Shown here: one piece after another, positions 17,268 to 24,529 of the stretch
How positions within the stretch are numbered: position 1 is the stretch's first letter
Layout: every line of letters starts with the position of its first letter
Assembly: GCF_036826855.1 (NCBI RefSeq)
Contig: NZ_CP104578.1
Coordinates: 7,126,501-7,190,500 of the forward strand
Length of the DNA: 64,000 bases
Direction: 5' to 3'
Source: Streptomyces sp. SJL17-4
GTDB lineage: Bacteria; Actinomycetota; Actinomycetes; Streptomycetales; Streptomycetaceae
The notes under the pieces: model-generated
The model's input: the letters and a program-made list of their open reading frames with translations, nothing else
The model's database searches: none
Told to the model about the DNA's origin: nothing
Position numbers and translations under genes: made by a program

Positions 17268-18911
17268 ATGAGTGAGTCCATGCCTCCTGCGTCTTCCGCC
17301 GAGCACCGCACCGTCCTGCTGCGCGGTGGAGAAGTCCACAGCCCCGCCGACCCCTTCGCCACCGCCATGGTCGTGGAGCGCGGGCACGTCGCCTGGGTGG
17401 GCTCGGAGGGCGCGGCCGACGCCTTCGCCACCGGCGTGGACGAGGTGGTGGACCTGGAGGGCGCGCTCGTCACCCCGGCGTTCGTCGACGCGCATGTCCA
17501 CACGACCGCGACCGGCTTCGCCCTCACCGGACTCGACCTGTCCGCCGCCGCCTCGCTCGCCGAGGCGGCGGAGCTGATCCGCGCCCACGCCGCCGACCGC
17601 CCCGAGGACCGCATCCTCATCGGCCACGGCTGGGACGCCTCCCGCTGGCCCGAGCGCCGGCCGCTCACCCGCGCCGAACTCGACGGACTCACCGGCGGCC
17701 GGCCGCTCTACCTCACCCGCATCGACGTCCACTCGGCCGTCGTCACCACCGCCCTCCTCGACCTCGTCCCCGGCGTCCGTGACCTGGACGGCTTCCACGA
17801 CGGTCAGCGGCCGCTCACCGGTGACGCCCACCACGCGGTGCGGGCCGCCGCCTTCGGCGCCGTCTCCGCGCGCCAGCGCACCGAGGCGCAGCGCGCCGCC
17901 CGGAGCCGGGCCGCCTCTCTCGGCATCGGCACCCTGCACGAGTGCGGCGGCCCCCGGATCTCCTCCGAGGACGACTTCACCGGCCTCCTGGACCTGGCCC
18001 GCGACGAGGCGGGGCCGCGTGTCGTCGGTTACTGGGCGGACCTCGACGTCGAGCGCGCCCGCGCCCTCGGAGCCCTGGGCGCGGCCGGAGACCTGTTCGC
18101 CGACGGTTCCCTCGGGTCGCACACGGCCTGCCTCCACGAGCCGTACGCCGACCACGCCGACGCCGGCCACACGGGCGCCGCCCACCTGGACGCGGCCACG
18201 ATCGCCCTCCATGTCGTGGCCTGCACCGAGGCGGGCCTCCAGGCCGGTTTCCACGCCATCGGGGACGCCGCCGTATCCGCCGTCGTGGAGGGCGTCAGGG
18301 CCGCCGCCGAGAAGCTCGGCCTCGCCCGCGTCCGGGCCGCCCGGCACCGCGTCGAGCACGTCGAGATGCTCACCCCCGAGACGATCGCCGCCTTTGCGGA
18401 ACTCGGCCTCACCGCCTCCGTCCAGCCCGCCTTCGACGCGCTCTGGGGCGGCGAGGAGGGCATGTACGCCGACCGGCTCGGCGCCGAGCGGGCCCGTACC
18501 CTCAACCCGTACGCGGCGCTGCTGCGCGCCGGTGTGCCGCTGGCCTTCGGCTCGGACAGCCCGGTGACGCCGCTCGACCCCTGGGGCACCGTCCGGGCCG
18601 CCGCGTTCCACCGCACCCCCGAGCACCGGATCTCCGCCCGGGCCGCCTTCACGGCCCACACCCGGGGCGGCTGGCGGGCCGTGGGCCGGGACGACGCGGG
18701 GACGCTGGTACCGGGCGCCCCCGCCGACTACGCGGTCTGGCGCACCGAGGAGCTCGTCGTCCAGGCCCCCGACGGCAGGGTGGCCCGTTGGTCCACCGAC
18801 CCGCGCTCCGGAACGCCCGGACTGCCCGATCTGTCCCCCGGGGTCGATCTCCCCGTCTGTCTGCGGACGGTCGTGCACGGACAGACGGTGTTCGTACGGC
18901 CGAACGAGTGA
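17268..18911 (+). CDS. Amidohydrolase family protein (YtcJ-like metal-dependent hydrolase)
   Basis: A 547-residue protein with composite amidohydrolase architecture. It has an N-terminal beta-sandwich part (VLLRGGEVHSPADP), the metal-binding HxH in FVDAHVHTTATGF, later ligands around GTLHECGG and RVEHVEMLTPE, and the conserved FGSDSPVTPLDPW near the C-terminus. YtcJ-like enzymes hydrolyse imide or amide substrates; the physiological substrate is not predictable. The ATG follows a TAGGTC -10-like element closely, so the leader is very short or absent. No operon partner: a stem-loop follows at 18960. Confidence 0.9.
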   Translation: MSESMPPASSAEHRTVLLRGGEVHSPADPFATAMVVERGHVAWVGSEGAADAFATGVDEVVDLEGALVTPAFVDAHVHTTATGFALTGLDLSAAASLAEAAELIRAHAADRPEDRILIGHGWDASRWPERRPLTRAELDGLTGGRPLYLTRIDVHSAVVTTALLDLVPGVRDLDGFHDGQRPLTGDAHHAVRAAAFGAVSARQRTEAQRAARSRAASLGIGTLHECGGPRISSEDDFTGLLDLARDEAGPRVVGYWADLDVERARALGALGAAGDLFADGSLGSHTACLHEPYADHADAGHTGAAHLDAATIALHVVACTEAGLQAGFHAIGDAAVSAVVEGVRAAAEKLGLARVRAARHRVEHVEMLTPETIAAFAELGLTASVQPAFDALWGGEEGMYADRLGAERARTLNPYAALLRAGVPLAFGSDSPVTPLDPWGTVRAAAFHRTPEHRISARAAFTAHTRGGWRAVGRDDAGTLVPGAPADYAVWRTEELVVQAPDGRVARWSTDPRSGTPGLPDLSPGVDLPVCLRTVVHGQTVFVRPNE

Positions 18912-18959
18912 TGTAGGGATATGTCCCACCCGGAACACCCGTTCCGCACGCTTGTCCCC

Positions 18960-19011
18960 GACCTGCGGATCTTCCCCTCCGGCCTGGCCTTTTGGGAAGT
19001 CTCCGCAGGTC
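18960..19011. terminator. Long two-part stem-loop after the amidohydrolase
   Basis: GACCTGCGGA pairs with TCCGCAGGTC (10 bp) and, inside, TTCCC with GGGAA (5 bp), separated by a small asymmetric bulge. The loop is about 17 bases and includes TTTT. It lies about 50 bases beyond the amidohydrolase stop and 10 bases before a TTGACA element, so it probably insulates the two transcription units. Confidence 0.6.
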
Positions 19012-19020
19012 AAGCGGGTG

Positions 19021-19051
19021 TTGACAGTCGACCGTCAGGGGCGGGTAGGTT
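19021..19051 (+). promoter_or_regulatory. Possible distal promoter of ppm1
   Basis: TTGACA (19021) and TAGGTT (19046) resemble a principal-sigma promoter, although the 19-base spacer is longer than ideal. TGACAGTCGACCGTCA across the -35 box is a 16-base near-palindrome (7 of 8 pairs). If used, it gives a leader of nearly 300 bases. Confidence 0.4.
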
Positions 19052-19285
19052 CTCCGCGTCCACCACAGGACGTCCGACCGGACAGCATCCCCACGCAATT
19101 TGCCGAACGCCTCCCGCGCCTCGGCCGCGAGGGAAGGTTTCTCCGGCGGAAGGTGCGACCCGGGTGGGGCCCGGACGTTCAGTAGACAACGGCTTTCGGT
19201 CGATCCGCCGCCAGTGGATCCCAGGTCGGACCGAAGGACGACGGGCCCCGCACCGCACGTCCGCCCCTCACAGTCGACCCGCCGC

Positions 19286-19314
19286 GCCGGAGCACTCCGG
19301 GGACCTCGCTATGG
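19286..19314 (+). promoter_or_regulatory. Possible proximal promoter/operator of ppm1
   Basis: CCGGAG-CA-CTCCGG (19286-19299) is a perfect short palindrome lying where a -35 box would be for the -10-like TATGGT at 19309-19314. The ppm1 GTG lies 34 bases downstream. No -35 consensus is present, so activator dependence or another sigma factor is possible. The interval 19052-19285 shows no gene. Confidence 0.35.
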
Positions 19315-19347
19315 TGGGGGCCTGTGTATGTATCCGAAGGGGCAGTA

Positions 19348-20124
19348 GTGAACGACGGTGGCCAGAGGCGTTACGGCCCGCTCGGCAAGGCCTTGGTGAT
19401 CATTCCGACCTACAACGAGGCGGAGAACATCAAGCCGATCGTCGCGCGGGTGCGGGAAGCCGTACCCGAGGCGCACGTCCTCGTCGCCGACGACAACAGC
19501 CCTGACGGCACGGGCAAGTTCGCGGACGAGATCGCGTCCGAGGACGACCATGTGCACGTCCTGCACCGCAAGGGCAAGGAGGGGCTCGGCGCCGCCTACC
19601 TCGCCGGCTTCCGGTGGGGCATCGAGCACGGGTACGGCGTCCTCGTCGAGATGGACGCCGACGGCTCCCACCAGCCGGAGGAGCTCCCGCGGCTGCTGAC
19701 CGCCCTCAAGGGCGCGGACCTCGTCCTCGGCTCCCGCTGGGTGCCGGGCGGCCGCATCGTGAACTGGCCGAAGTCCCGGGAGTTCATCTCCCGCGGCGGC
19801 AGCCTCTACTCGCGCGTGATGCTGGACGTACCGATCCGCGACGTCACCGGCGGCTACCGGGCCTTCCGCAAGGAGACCCTGGAGGGCCTGGGCCTGGAGG
19901 ACGTGGCCTCGGCCGGCTACTGCTTCCAGGTCGACCTGGCCCGTCGCGCGGTCGCCGCCGGCTTCCATGTCGTCGAGGTCCCGATCACCTTCGTGGAGCG
20001 CGAGATCGGCGACTCGAAGATGAGCCGGAACATCGTCGTCGAGGCGCTCTGGCGGGTCACCGGCTGGGGCCTGTCGGCGCGGGCGGAGAAGGTCGGCAGG
20101 ATGCTCGGCCGCAAGGCCTCCTGA
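19348..20124 (+). CDS. ppm1: Polyprenol monophosphomannose synthase
   Basis: A 258-residue family-2 glycosyltransferase of the DPM1 type, moving mannose from GDP-mannose to polyprenyl phosphate at the inner membrane face. Motifs: IPTYNEAENIKPIV, VADDNSPDGTG, the metal-binding MDADGSHQ, and GSRWVPGGRI. Like streptomycete Ppm1 it lacks the C-terminal membrane domain of some homologs. GTG 19348 follows AAGGGG at good spacing; GTG 19324 is an alternative. The lipid-linked mannose feeds protein O-mannosylation and lipid glycosylation. It is followed at 73 bases by fxsA, an arrangement I recall from other streptomycetes. Confidence 0.93.
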   Translation: MNDGGQRRYGPLGKALVIIPTYNEAENIKPIVARVREAVPEAHVLVADDNSPDGTGKFADEIASEDDHVHVLHRKGKEGLGAAYLAGFRWGIEHGYGVLVEMDADGSHQPEELPRLLTALKGADLVLGSRWVPGGRIVNWPKSREFISRGGSLYSRVMLDVPIRDVTGGYRAFRKETLEGLGLEDVASAGYCFQVDLARRAVAAGFHVVEVPITFVEREIGDSKMSRNIVVEALWRVTGWGLSARAEKVGRMLGRKAS

Positions 20125-20197
20125 TCCCCTGCCGGGGCGGCCCGCACTGATCCTTCCTTTACGACGTTCCGGCGGGGCGCCAGGCACACTGGGGACC

Positions 20198-20791
20198 ATG
20201 ACGACCGGCGCAACGCCTTCTCTCGCCCCCAAGCGCTCACGCGCGCGTACCTTCCTTCCTCTCGCTGTCGCCGCCTGGCTGGTCCTCGAGATCTGGCTGC
20301 TCACGGTGGTGGCGGACGCGGCGGGCGGACTGACCGTCTTCGCCCTGCTCGTCGGCGGCATCGTGCTCGGTGCCGCCGTCGTCAAGCGGGCGGGCCGCCG
20401 TGCCTTCCGCAACCTCACCTCGACCTTCCAGCAGGCCCAGGCCGCCGCGCAGTCGGGCACCATGCCCGCGGCGCCCGAGCGGACCGGCGCGGAGGACCGC
20501 AACGGCTTCCTGATGCTGGGCGGTCTGCTCCTGATGATCCCCGGCCTGGTCTCCGACGTCCTCGGCCTGCTCCTGATGATCCCACCGGTCCGCTCGCTCC
20601 TCGGGCGGTACGCGGACAGGGCCGCCGAGCGCCGGATGGCCGCCGCGCCTCCCGGCAGCCTCCAGGACGCCTTTCAGCAGGCTCGTATCCACCGCCCGGA
20701 CGGCAAGGTCGTCCAGGGTGAGGTCATCCGCGAGGACGCCGCTCAGGGCCCGCGTCGGGCCGACGAGCCCCGCCCGCCCCTGACGCCTTGA
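20198..20791 (+). CDS. fxsA: FxsA family membrane protein
   Basis: A 197-residue protein with two N-terminal membrane segments (FLPLAVAAWLVLEIWLLTVV, GLTVFALLVGGIVLGAAVV) and the conserved GFLMLGGLLLMIPGLVSDVLGLLLMIPPVR region, diagnostic of FxsA. The E. coli protein counters F-exclusion of phage T7; the cell's own role for the family is unclear. The stop codon overlaps the first arm of a 27-bp hairpin. Confidence 0.9.
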   Translation: MTTGATPSLAPKRSRARTFLPLAVAAWLVLEIWLLTVVADAAGGLTVFALLVGGIVLGAAVVKRAGRRAFRNLTSTFQQAQAAAQSGTMPAAPERTGAEDRNGFLMLGGLLLMIPGLVSDVLGLLLMIPPVRSLLGRYADRAAERRMAAAPPGSLQDAFQQARIHRPDGKVVQGEVIREDAAQGPRRADEPRPPLTP

Positions 20792-20851
20792 TGTCGCAGC
20801 TGTGCCCCGTTCTCCCGCCACGGTGGGAGAACGGGGCACAGCTGCGACATC
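20790..20851. terminator. Perfect 27-bp inverted repeat, bidirectional terminator
   Basis: The arms 20790-20816 and 20825-20851 are exact reverse complements over 27 bases with an 8-base loop (GCCACGGT). The first arm begins inside the fxsA TGA stop. This is unusually long for a terminator. Confidence 0.85.
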
Positions 20852-20860
20852 GGACGGAGA

Positions 20861-20905
20861 CGCCGCGGGGCCCGGTACACAGTTCGTGTACCGGGCCCCG
20901 CGGCG
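20861..20905. terminator. Second perfect inverted repeat (20-bp stem) before the rbpA end
   Basis: Arms 20861-20880 and 20886-20905 pair perfectly around AGTTC. The hairpin is 20 bases before the rbpA stop and probably serves the minus-strand rbpA transcript, with the neighbouring 27-bp stem serving fxsA. Confidence 0.85.
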
Positions 20906-20925
20906 TTGTTCCGCCGGTCGGTCCG

Positions 20926-21300
20926 CTAGGCGGACTTGCGGCTGTCTCGCGGATGCACGGCGATGTTCATGGCGCCGGAACGCAGGACGGCCAGCCTTTC
21001 GGCGAGGACCTCCTCCAGCTCCTCGCGGGTGCGTCGCTCCATGAGCATGTCCCAGTGCGTACGCGCAGGCTTGCCCTTCTTCTCCTCAGGTCCGTCCCCA
21101 TCCACCAGGAGTGCCTGGATTCCGCAGACCTTGCACTCCCACTCCGGCGGAATTTCCGCTTCCACCGAGAAGGGCATCTCAAAACGATGGCCCTTCTCGC
21201 ATGCGTACTCCACGGCCTGGCGCGGGGCCAGATCGATGCCGCGGTCGGTCTCGTAGCTCGTCACCACGAGGCGCGTGCCGCGAAGAGCTCGCTCACTCAT
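20926..21300 (-). CDS. rbpA: RNA polymerase-binding protein RbpA
   Basis: A 124-residue actinobacterial RNA polymerase-binding protein that contacts the principal sigma factor and stabilises the open complex. Residues C34, H38, C56 and C59 form the zinc site of the core domain. The C-terminal helix region (HWDMLMERRTREELEEVLAERLAVLR) is the sigma interaction domain. The ATG follows GGGAGG. It is transcribed from a SigR-type promoter at 21362-21387, which agrees with its known membership of the thiol-stress regulon. Confidence 0.97.
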   Translation of the reverse strand: MSERALRGTRLVVTSYETDRGIDLAPRQAVEYACEKGHRFEMPFSVEAEIPPEWECKVCGIQALLVDGDGPEEKKGKPARTHWDMLMERRTREELEEVLAERLAVLRSGAMNIAVHPRDSRKSA

Positions 21301-21361
21301 GAATCGTGCCTCCCGGGCTTGTCGCCCACAGGACAGGTGTCGCTGTCGTCGTTATCCGGTC

Positions 21362-21387
21362 AACGTCCGGTCGGCGGTAAAGATTCC
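21362..21387 (-). promoter_or_regulatory. SigR-type promoter of rbpA
   Basis: Read on the minus strand: GGAAT, 18 bases, GTT, exactly the SigR consensus spacing. The transcript would start about 55 bases before the rbpA ATG. Confidence 0.85.
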
Positions 21388-21448
21388 CGTGCCGGGTCAT
21401 GCGTCGCCCGTCGTGCCGCCCCTTGTTGTACCCACCAGTGCCCGTTTT

Positions 21449-21472
21449 GTCACATCTGACGGCAGATGTGAC
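21449..21472. promoter_or_regulatory. 24-bp inverted repeat between the MFS gene and rbpA
   Basis: GTCACATCTG-ACGG-CAGATGTGAC has perfect 10-bp arms. It lies about 85 bases beyond the end of the MFS gene and upstream of the SigR promoter. It may be the MFS terminator or an operator for a second rbpA promoter; the non-GC composition and high symmetry favour a protein site slightly. Confidence 0.55.
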
Positions 21473-21555
21473 CCAGTGTCTTTACTAAAGCAGCACGCAG
21501 TAACGGTCCGCCTGGCAGGCCAAACGCGTACACTACCGCCCTTTCACTGCCACGT

Positions 21556-22926
21556 CTAAATACGGTCGGGTATCGGGTTCCCGGCGGCCTCCACCGCGCG
21601 CCGCACCGGGACCCGGGCGAGCAGGGCGAAGCCGACCACGAAGAAGATCACCAGGGAGATGATGGCATCCCGGTAGCTCCCGGTCAGCTGATACGCGAGA
21701 CCGAACACGAGCGGACCCAGCCAGCTGAGCCCCCGATCGCTCATCTCGTACGCCGAGAAGTACTCCGCCTCCTTGCCGCGCGGCACCAGATGCGAGAACA
21801 GCGAGCGCGACAGAGCCTGGCTCCCGCCCAGTACCAGGCCGATCGCGGCCGCCAGACAGAAGAAGAACACGGGTGCGTCGGCCGGCAGGAGGTAGCCCGC
21901 CACCAGGATCAGCGTCCAGACCGCGAGCGAGCCCAGAATCGTCCGCTTGGCGCCGTACGACCGGGCGAGTCGCCCCATGCCGAGCGCGCCCGCCACCGCG
22001 AGCACCTGGACCAGCAGGACCGCCGTGATGAGCGTGGTCTGGTCGAGGCCCAGTTCCTCCGAGCCGAACACCGAGGCCTGGGAGATCACCGTCTGCACGC
22101 CGTCGTTGTAGACCAGGTAGGCGAGCAGGAACGAGAGCGTCAGCGGGTGCCGGCGCATGTCCTTGAGAGTCGCCCGCAGCTGCCGCCAGCCGCTGCCGAC
22201 CGTGCCCCCGCCGGTCCCGTGCCGCGCCTCCGGGCCGATCTGCCGGTCCCGCAGCCGCCGCAGCGGAATGACGGTGAAGGCGCCCCACCAGACACCGGCC
22301 GAGGCCAGACAGATCCGGACCGCCTCGCCCTCGGTGAGGCCGAAGGAGTCGTGGCCCGAGTAGAGGATCAGATTCAGTACGAGGACGAGCGCGCCCGACG
22401 TGTAGCCGAAGGCCCAGCCGCGCGAGGAGACCGCGTCCCGCTCGTCCGGCTCCGCGATCTGCGGCAGGTAGGCGTTGTAGAGCACCATCGAGACCGAGAT
22501 CGAGGCGTTCGCCACGATCAGCAGGAACGTGCCCAGCAGATACCGGTCGCCCGCCAGGAAGAACATCCCCGCCGTGGCCGTCGCGCCCACGTAGGCCGCG
22601 GCCGCGAGCAGCGGCTTCTTCCGGCCCGTACGGTCCGCGATCGCGCCGACCAGCGGCATCAGCAGGACCGCGACCACGATCGAGGCGGACACGGCGTACG
22701 CGAAGAGCGAGCCGGCCCGCACGGGTATCCCGAGCGGGTGCACATAGCCCTCCGCGTCGGCCGCCGCCCGTGCCACCGAGGTCAGGTACGGGCCGAGGAA
22801 CACGGTGAGCACGCTCGTCGAGTACACCGAGCAGGCGAAGTCGTAGAAGTACCAGCCCCGCTGTTCCCGCTTGCGGGCGGCGGGATCGGAGGCGTACTCC
22901 TCCGGTTCGGTGGTTCCAGCGGTCAA
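21556..22926 (-). CDS. MFS transporter, UMF1/Atg22-like
   Basis: About 456 residues with roughly twelve membrane segments. The N-terminal signature EQRGWYFYDFACSVYSTSVLTVFLGPYL is typical of the UMF1 (Atg22-like) carriers, and GAIADRTGRKKPLL is the MFS loop 2-3 motif. TTG 22926 is chosen because GAGGGGG stands seven bases before it and the protein then begins TAGTTEPEEYASDPAARKREQRGW. A GTG at 23010 is an alternative that would overlap the upstream gene. Substrate unknown. It follows the phosphodiesterase gene on the same strand after about 70 bases and may share its transcript. Confidence 0.88.
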   Translation of the reverse strand: MTAGTTEPEEYASDPAARKREQRGWYFYDFACSVYSTSVLTVFLGPYLTSVARAAADAEGYVHPLGIPVRAGSLFAYAVSASIVVAVLLMPLVGAIADRTGRKKPLLAAAAYVGATATAGMFFLAGDRYLLGTFLLIVANASISVSMVLYNAYLPQIAEPDERDAVSSRGWAFGYTSGALVLVLNLILYSGHDSFGLTEGEAVRICLASAGVWWGAFTVIPLRRLRDRQIGPEARHGTGGGTVGSGWRQLRATLKDMRRHPLTLSFLLAYLVYNDGVQTVISQASVFGSEELGLDQTTLITAVLLVQVLAVAGALGMGRLARSYGAKRTILGSLAVWTLILVAGYLLPADAPVFFFCLAAAIGLVLGGSQALSRSLFSHLVPRGKEAEYFSAYEMSDRGLSWLGPLVFGLAYQLTGSYRDAIISLVIFFVVGFALLARVPVRRAVEAAGNPIPDRI

Positions 22927-22996
22927 GGCCGCGCCCCCTCGTTCGTCCCCGTGACCGGGCCCGGTGATCCGGGCCCGGAGGTACCGGGACGCGCGC

Positions 22997-23761
22997 TCAG
23001 ACCCACACACCCCGCTCGGTCAGCACCGAGCGCAGCGTCTCCAGTTGATCGGTCATGATGCCATCGACCCCGAGGTCGAGGAGAGCATTCATCCGGGCCG
23101 GATCGTTCACCGTCCACACATGGACCTGGAGCCCGCGCGCGTGCGCCTCCCGGACGAAGCGGCGGTCCACCACCGGGACGCCGCCCTGCCGCTCGGGGAC
23201 CTGTGCGGCGATCGCCCCGGCCCGTATCGCGGCCGGGATGCCGAGCGAGCGCAGCCGCAGCCCGATCACCCCGCGCACCCCGAACGAGGTGGCCAGCCTG
23301 GCGCCGGCCATCTGCTGGGCCCGTGCGACCCGGGCCTCGGTGAACGAGCCCACGCAGACCCGGTCCCAGGCGCGCTTCTTGCGGATCAGGTTCACCAGCG
23401 GAGACAGCGCCGACTCGGCCTTGAGGTCCACGTTCCAGCGGGCCTCCGGGAACTCGTCCAGGAGGTCGGCGAAGAGCGGCAGCGGCTCCTTGCCCGCCAC
23501 CCGGGCCTCCCGCACCGCCGCCCACGGCAGGTCGCCGATCCGGCCCGAGGCGTCCGTGACCCGGTCCAGGGTCGCGTCGTGGAAGGCGACGAGGGCCCCG
23601 TCCGACGTCGTGTGCACATCGGTCTCGAAGTAGCGGTAGCCCGCGGCGGCGGCCCGACGGAAGGCGGCCGCGGTGTTCTCCAGGCCGTTCGCCGTGCCGC
23701 CGCGGTGGGCGAACGGGAGGGGCGTGGGATGGTCGAGGTAGGGGTGGCGTACGCGAGTCAC
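22997..23761 (-). CDS. Glycerophosphodiester phosphodiesterase
   Basis: A 254-residue GDPD/PLC-type TIM barrel. It has the substrate-site motif FAHRGGTANGLENT, the metal ligands in YFETDVHTTSDGALVAFHD, and the late motif VHVWTVNDPARM. It hydrolyses glycerophosphodiesters from phospholipids to glycerol-3-phosphate plus alcohol. No signal peptide, so cytoplasmic. GTG 23761 overlaps the yczE stop (GTGA), implying coupling with the membrane protein upstream. Confidence 0.92.
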   Translation of the reverse strand: MTRVRHPYLDHPTPLPFAHRGGTANGLENTAAAFRRAAAAGYRYFETDVHTTSDGALVAFHDATLDRVTDASGRIGDLPWAAVREARVAGKEPLPLFADLLDEFPEARWNVDLKAESALSPLVNLIRKKRAWDRVCVGSFTEARVARAQQMAGARLATSFGVRGVIGLRLRSLGIPAAIRAGAIAAQVPERQGGVPVVDRRFVREAHARGLQVHVWTVNDPARMNALLDLGVDGIMTDQLETLRSVLTERGVWV

Positions 23762-24465
23762 CGCCGCAGTATGGCGCCTTCCGGTGTCGCGGGGGCGACC
23801 GCGGTGCTTCCGGAGTCCGGCTCCGGAACGGCGAACCAGCGAAGGAAGAACTGGGCGAGGGGCCCGATGGCCAGCGCGTACACCACCGTGCCGACGCCGA
23901 CCGAGCCGCCGAGCAGGAAGCCGGTGGCGACCACCGCCACCTCGATCGCCGTCCGCACCAGCCGGATCGAGCGGCCGGTGAGCCGGTGCAGACCGGTCAT
24001 CAGGCCGTCGCGCGGGCCGGGGCCGAACCGCGCCGCGATGTACAGGCCGGTCGCCACCCCGTTGAGGACGATGCCGACCGCGAGCAGCGGGATCCGCTCC
24101 GCCAGACCGTGGACCTCCGGAACGAGCGCCAGCGTGCCGTCCATCGCCAGACCGATCACGAACACGTTGGAGACCGTGCCGAGCCCCGGCCGCTGCCGGA
24201 TCGGGATCCACAGCAGCAGCACCACGGCCCCGACGACGATCGACACCACGCCGATGGTCAGGCCCGTCTTCTCGGCGAGACCCTGGTGGAGCACGCCCCA
24301 GGGCTCCAGGCCGAGTCCGCTGCGCACCAGCAGCGCCGAGCTGACCCCGTACAGCGTCAGTCCCACGTAGAGCTGGACGAGCCGACGGGTGAGGTGCCGG
24401 CCGTGGAGGCCGGAGGCGATGGACAAGGGACTTCCCCCCAGGGTGGTGGTAGTGGACTGGCTCAT
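23758..24465 (-). CDS. yczE: YczE-type integral membrane protein
   Basis: A 235-residue protein with about five membrane segments and the family stretch LTLYGVSSALLVRSGLGLEPWGVLHQGLAEKTGL plus RFGPGPRDGLMTGLH. ATG 24465 is preferred for position; TTG 24495 is possible. It is divergent from a MocR-type regulator at 24530. The YczE family is repeatedly found next to MocR regulators of the YczR group and is thought to be their target. Transport function is assumed but not shown. Confidence 0.88.
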   Translation of the reverse strand: MSQSTTTTLGGSPLSIASGLHGRHLTRRLVQLYVGLTLYGVSSALLVRSGLGLEPWGVLHQGLAEKTGLTIGVVSIVVGAVVLLLWIPIRQRPGLGTVSNVFVIGLAMDGTLALVPEVHGLAERIPLLAVGIVLNGVATGLYIAARFGPGPRDGLMTGLHRLTGRSIRLVRTAIEVAVVATGFLLGGSVGVGTVVYALAIGPLAQFFLRWFAVPEPDSGSTAVAPATPEGAILRR

Positions 24466-24529
24466 GACACTCTGTGGCGGGGGAACGGGTGCCAACCATG
24501 GCCAATTCGAGGAAGGTGGACTGATTTCG
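24466..24529. promoter_or_regulatory. Divergent yczE / MocR promoter region
   Basis: Only 64 bases separate the two starts. A TGCCAA...GGCCAA pair at about 24490-24505 is a candidate half-site repeat for the MocR protein. GGAAGGTGGA (24511-24520) is the regulator gene's ribosome site. Promoters of both genes must overlap here, so autoregulation with yczE control is likely. Confidence 0.5.

Noticed and set aside
16530..19013. Upstream extension of the minus-strand 16161 gene to a 950-residue protein
   Set aside because: The extension runs antisense to the Lrp and amidohydrolase genes. ATG 16529 has its own ribosome site and the extra part has no protein-like features.
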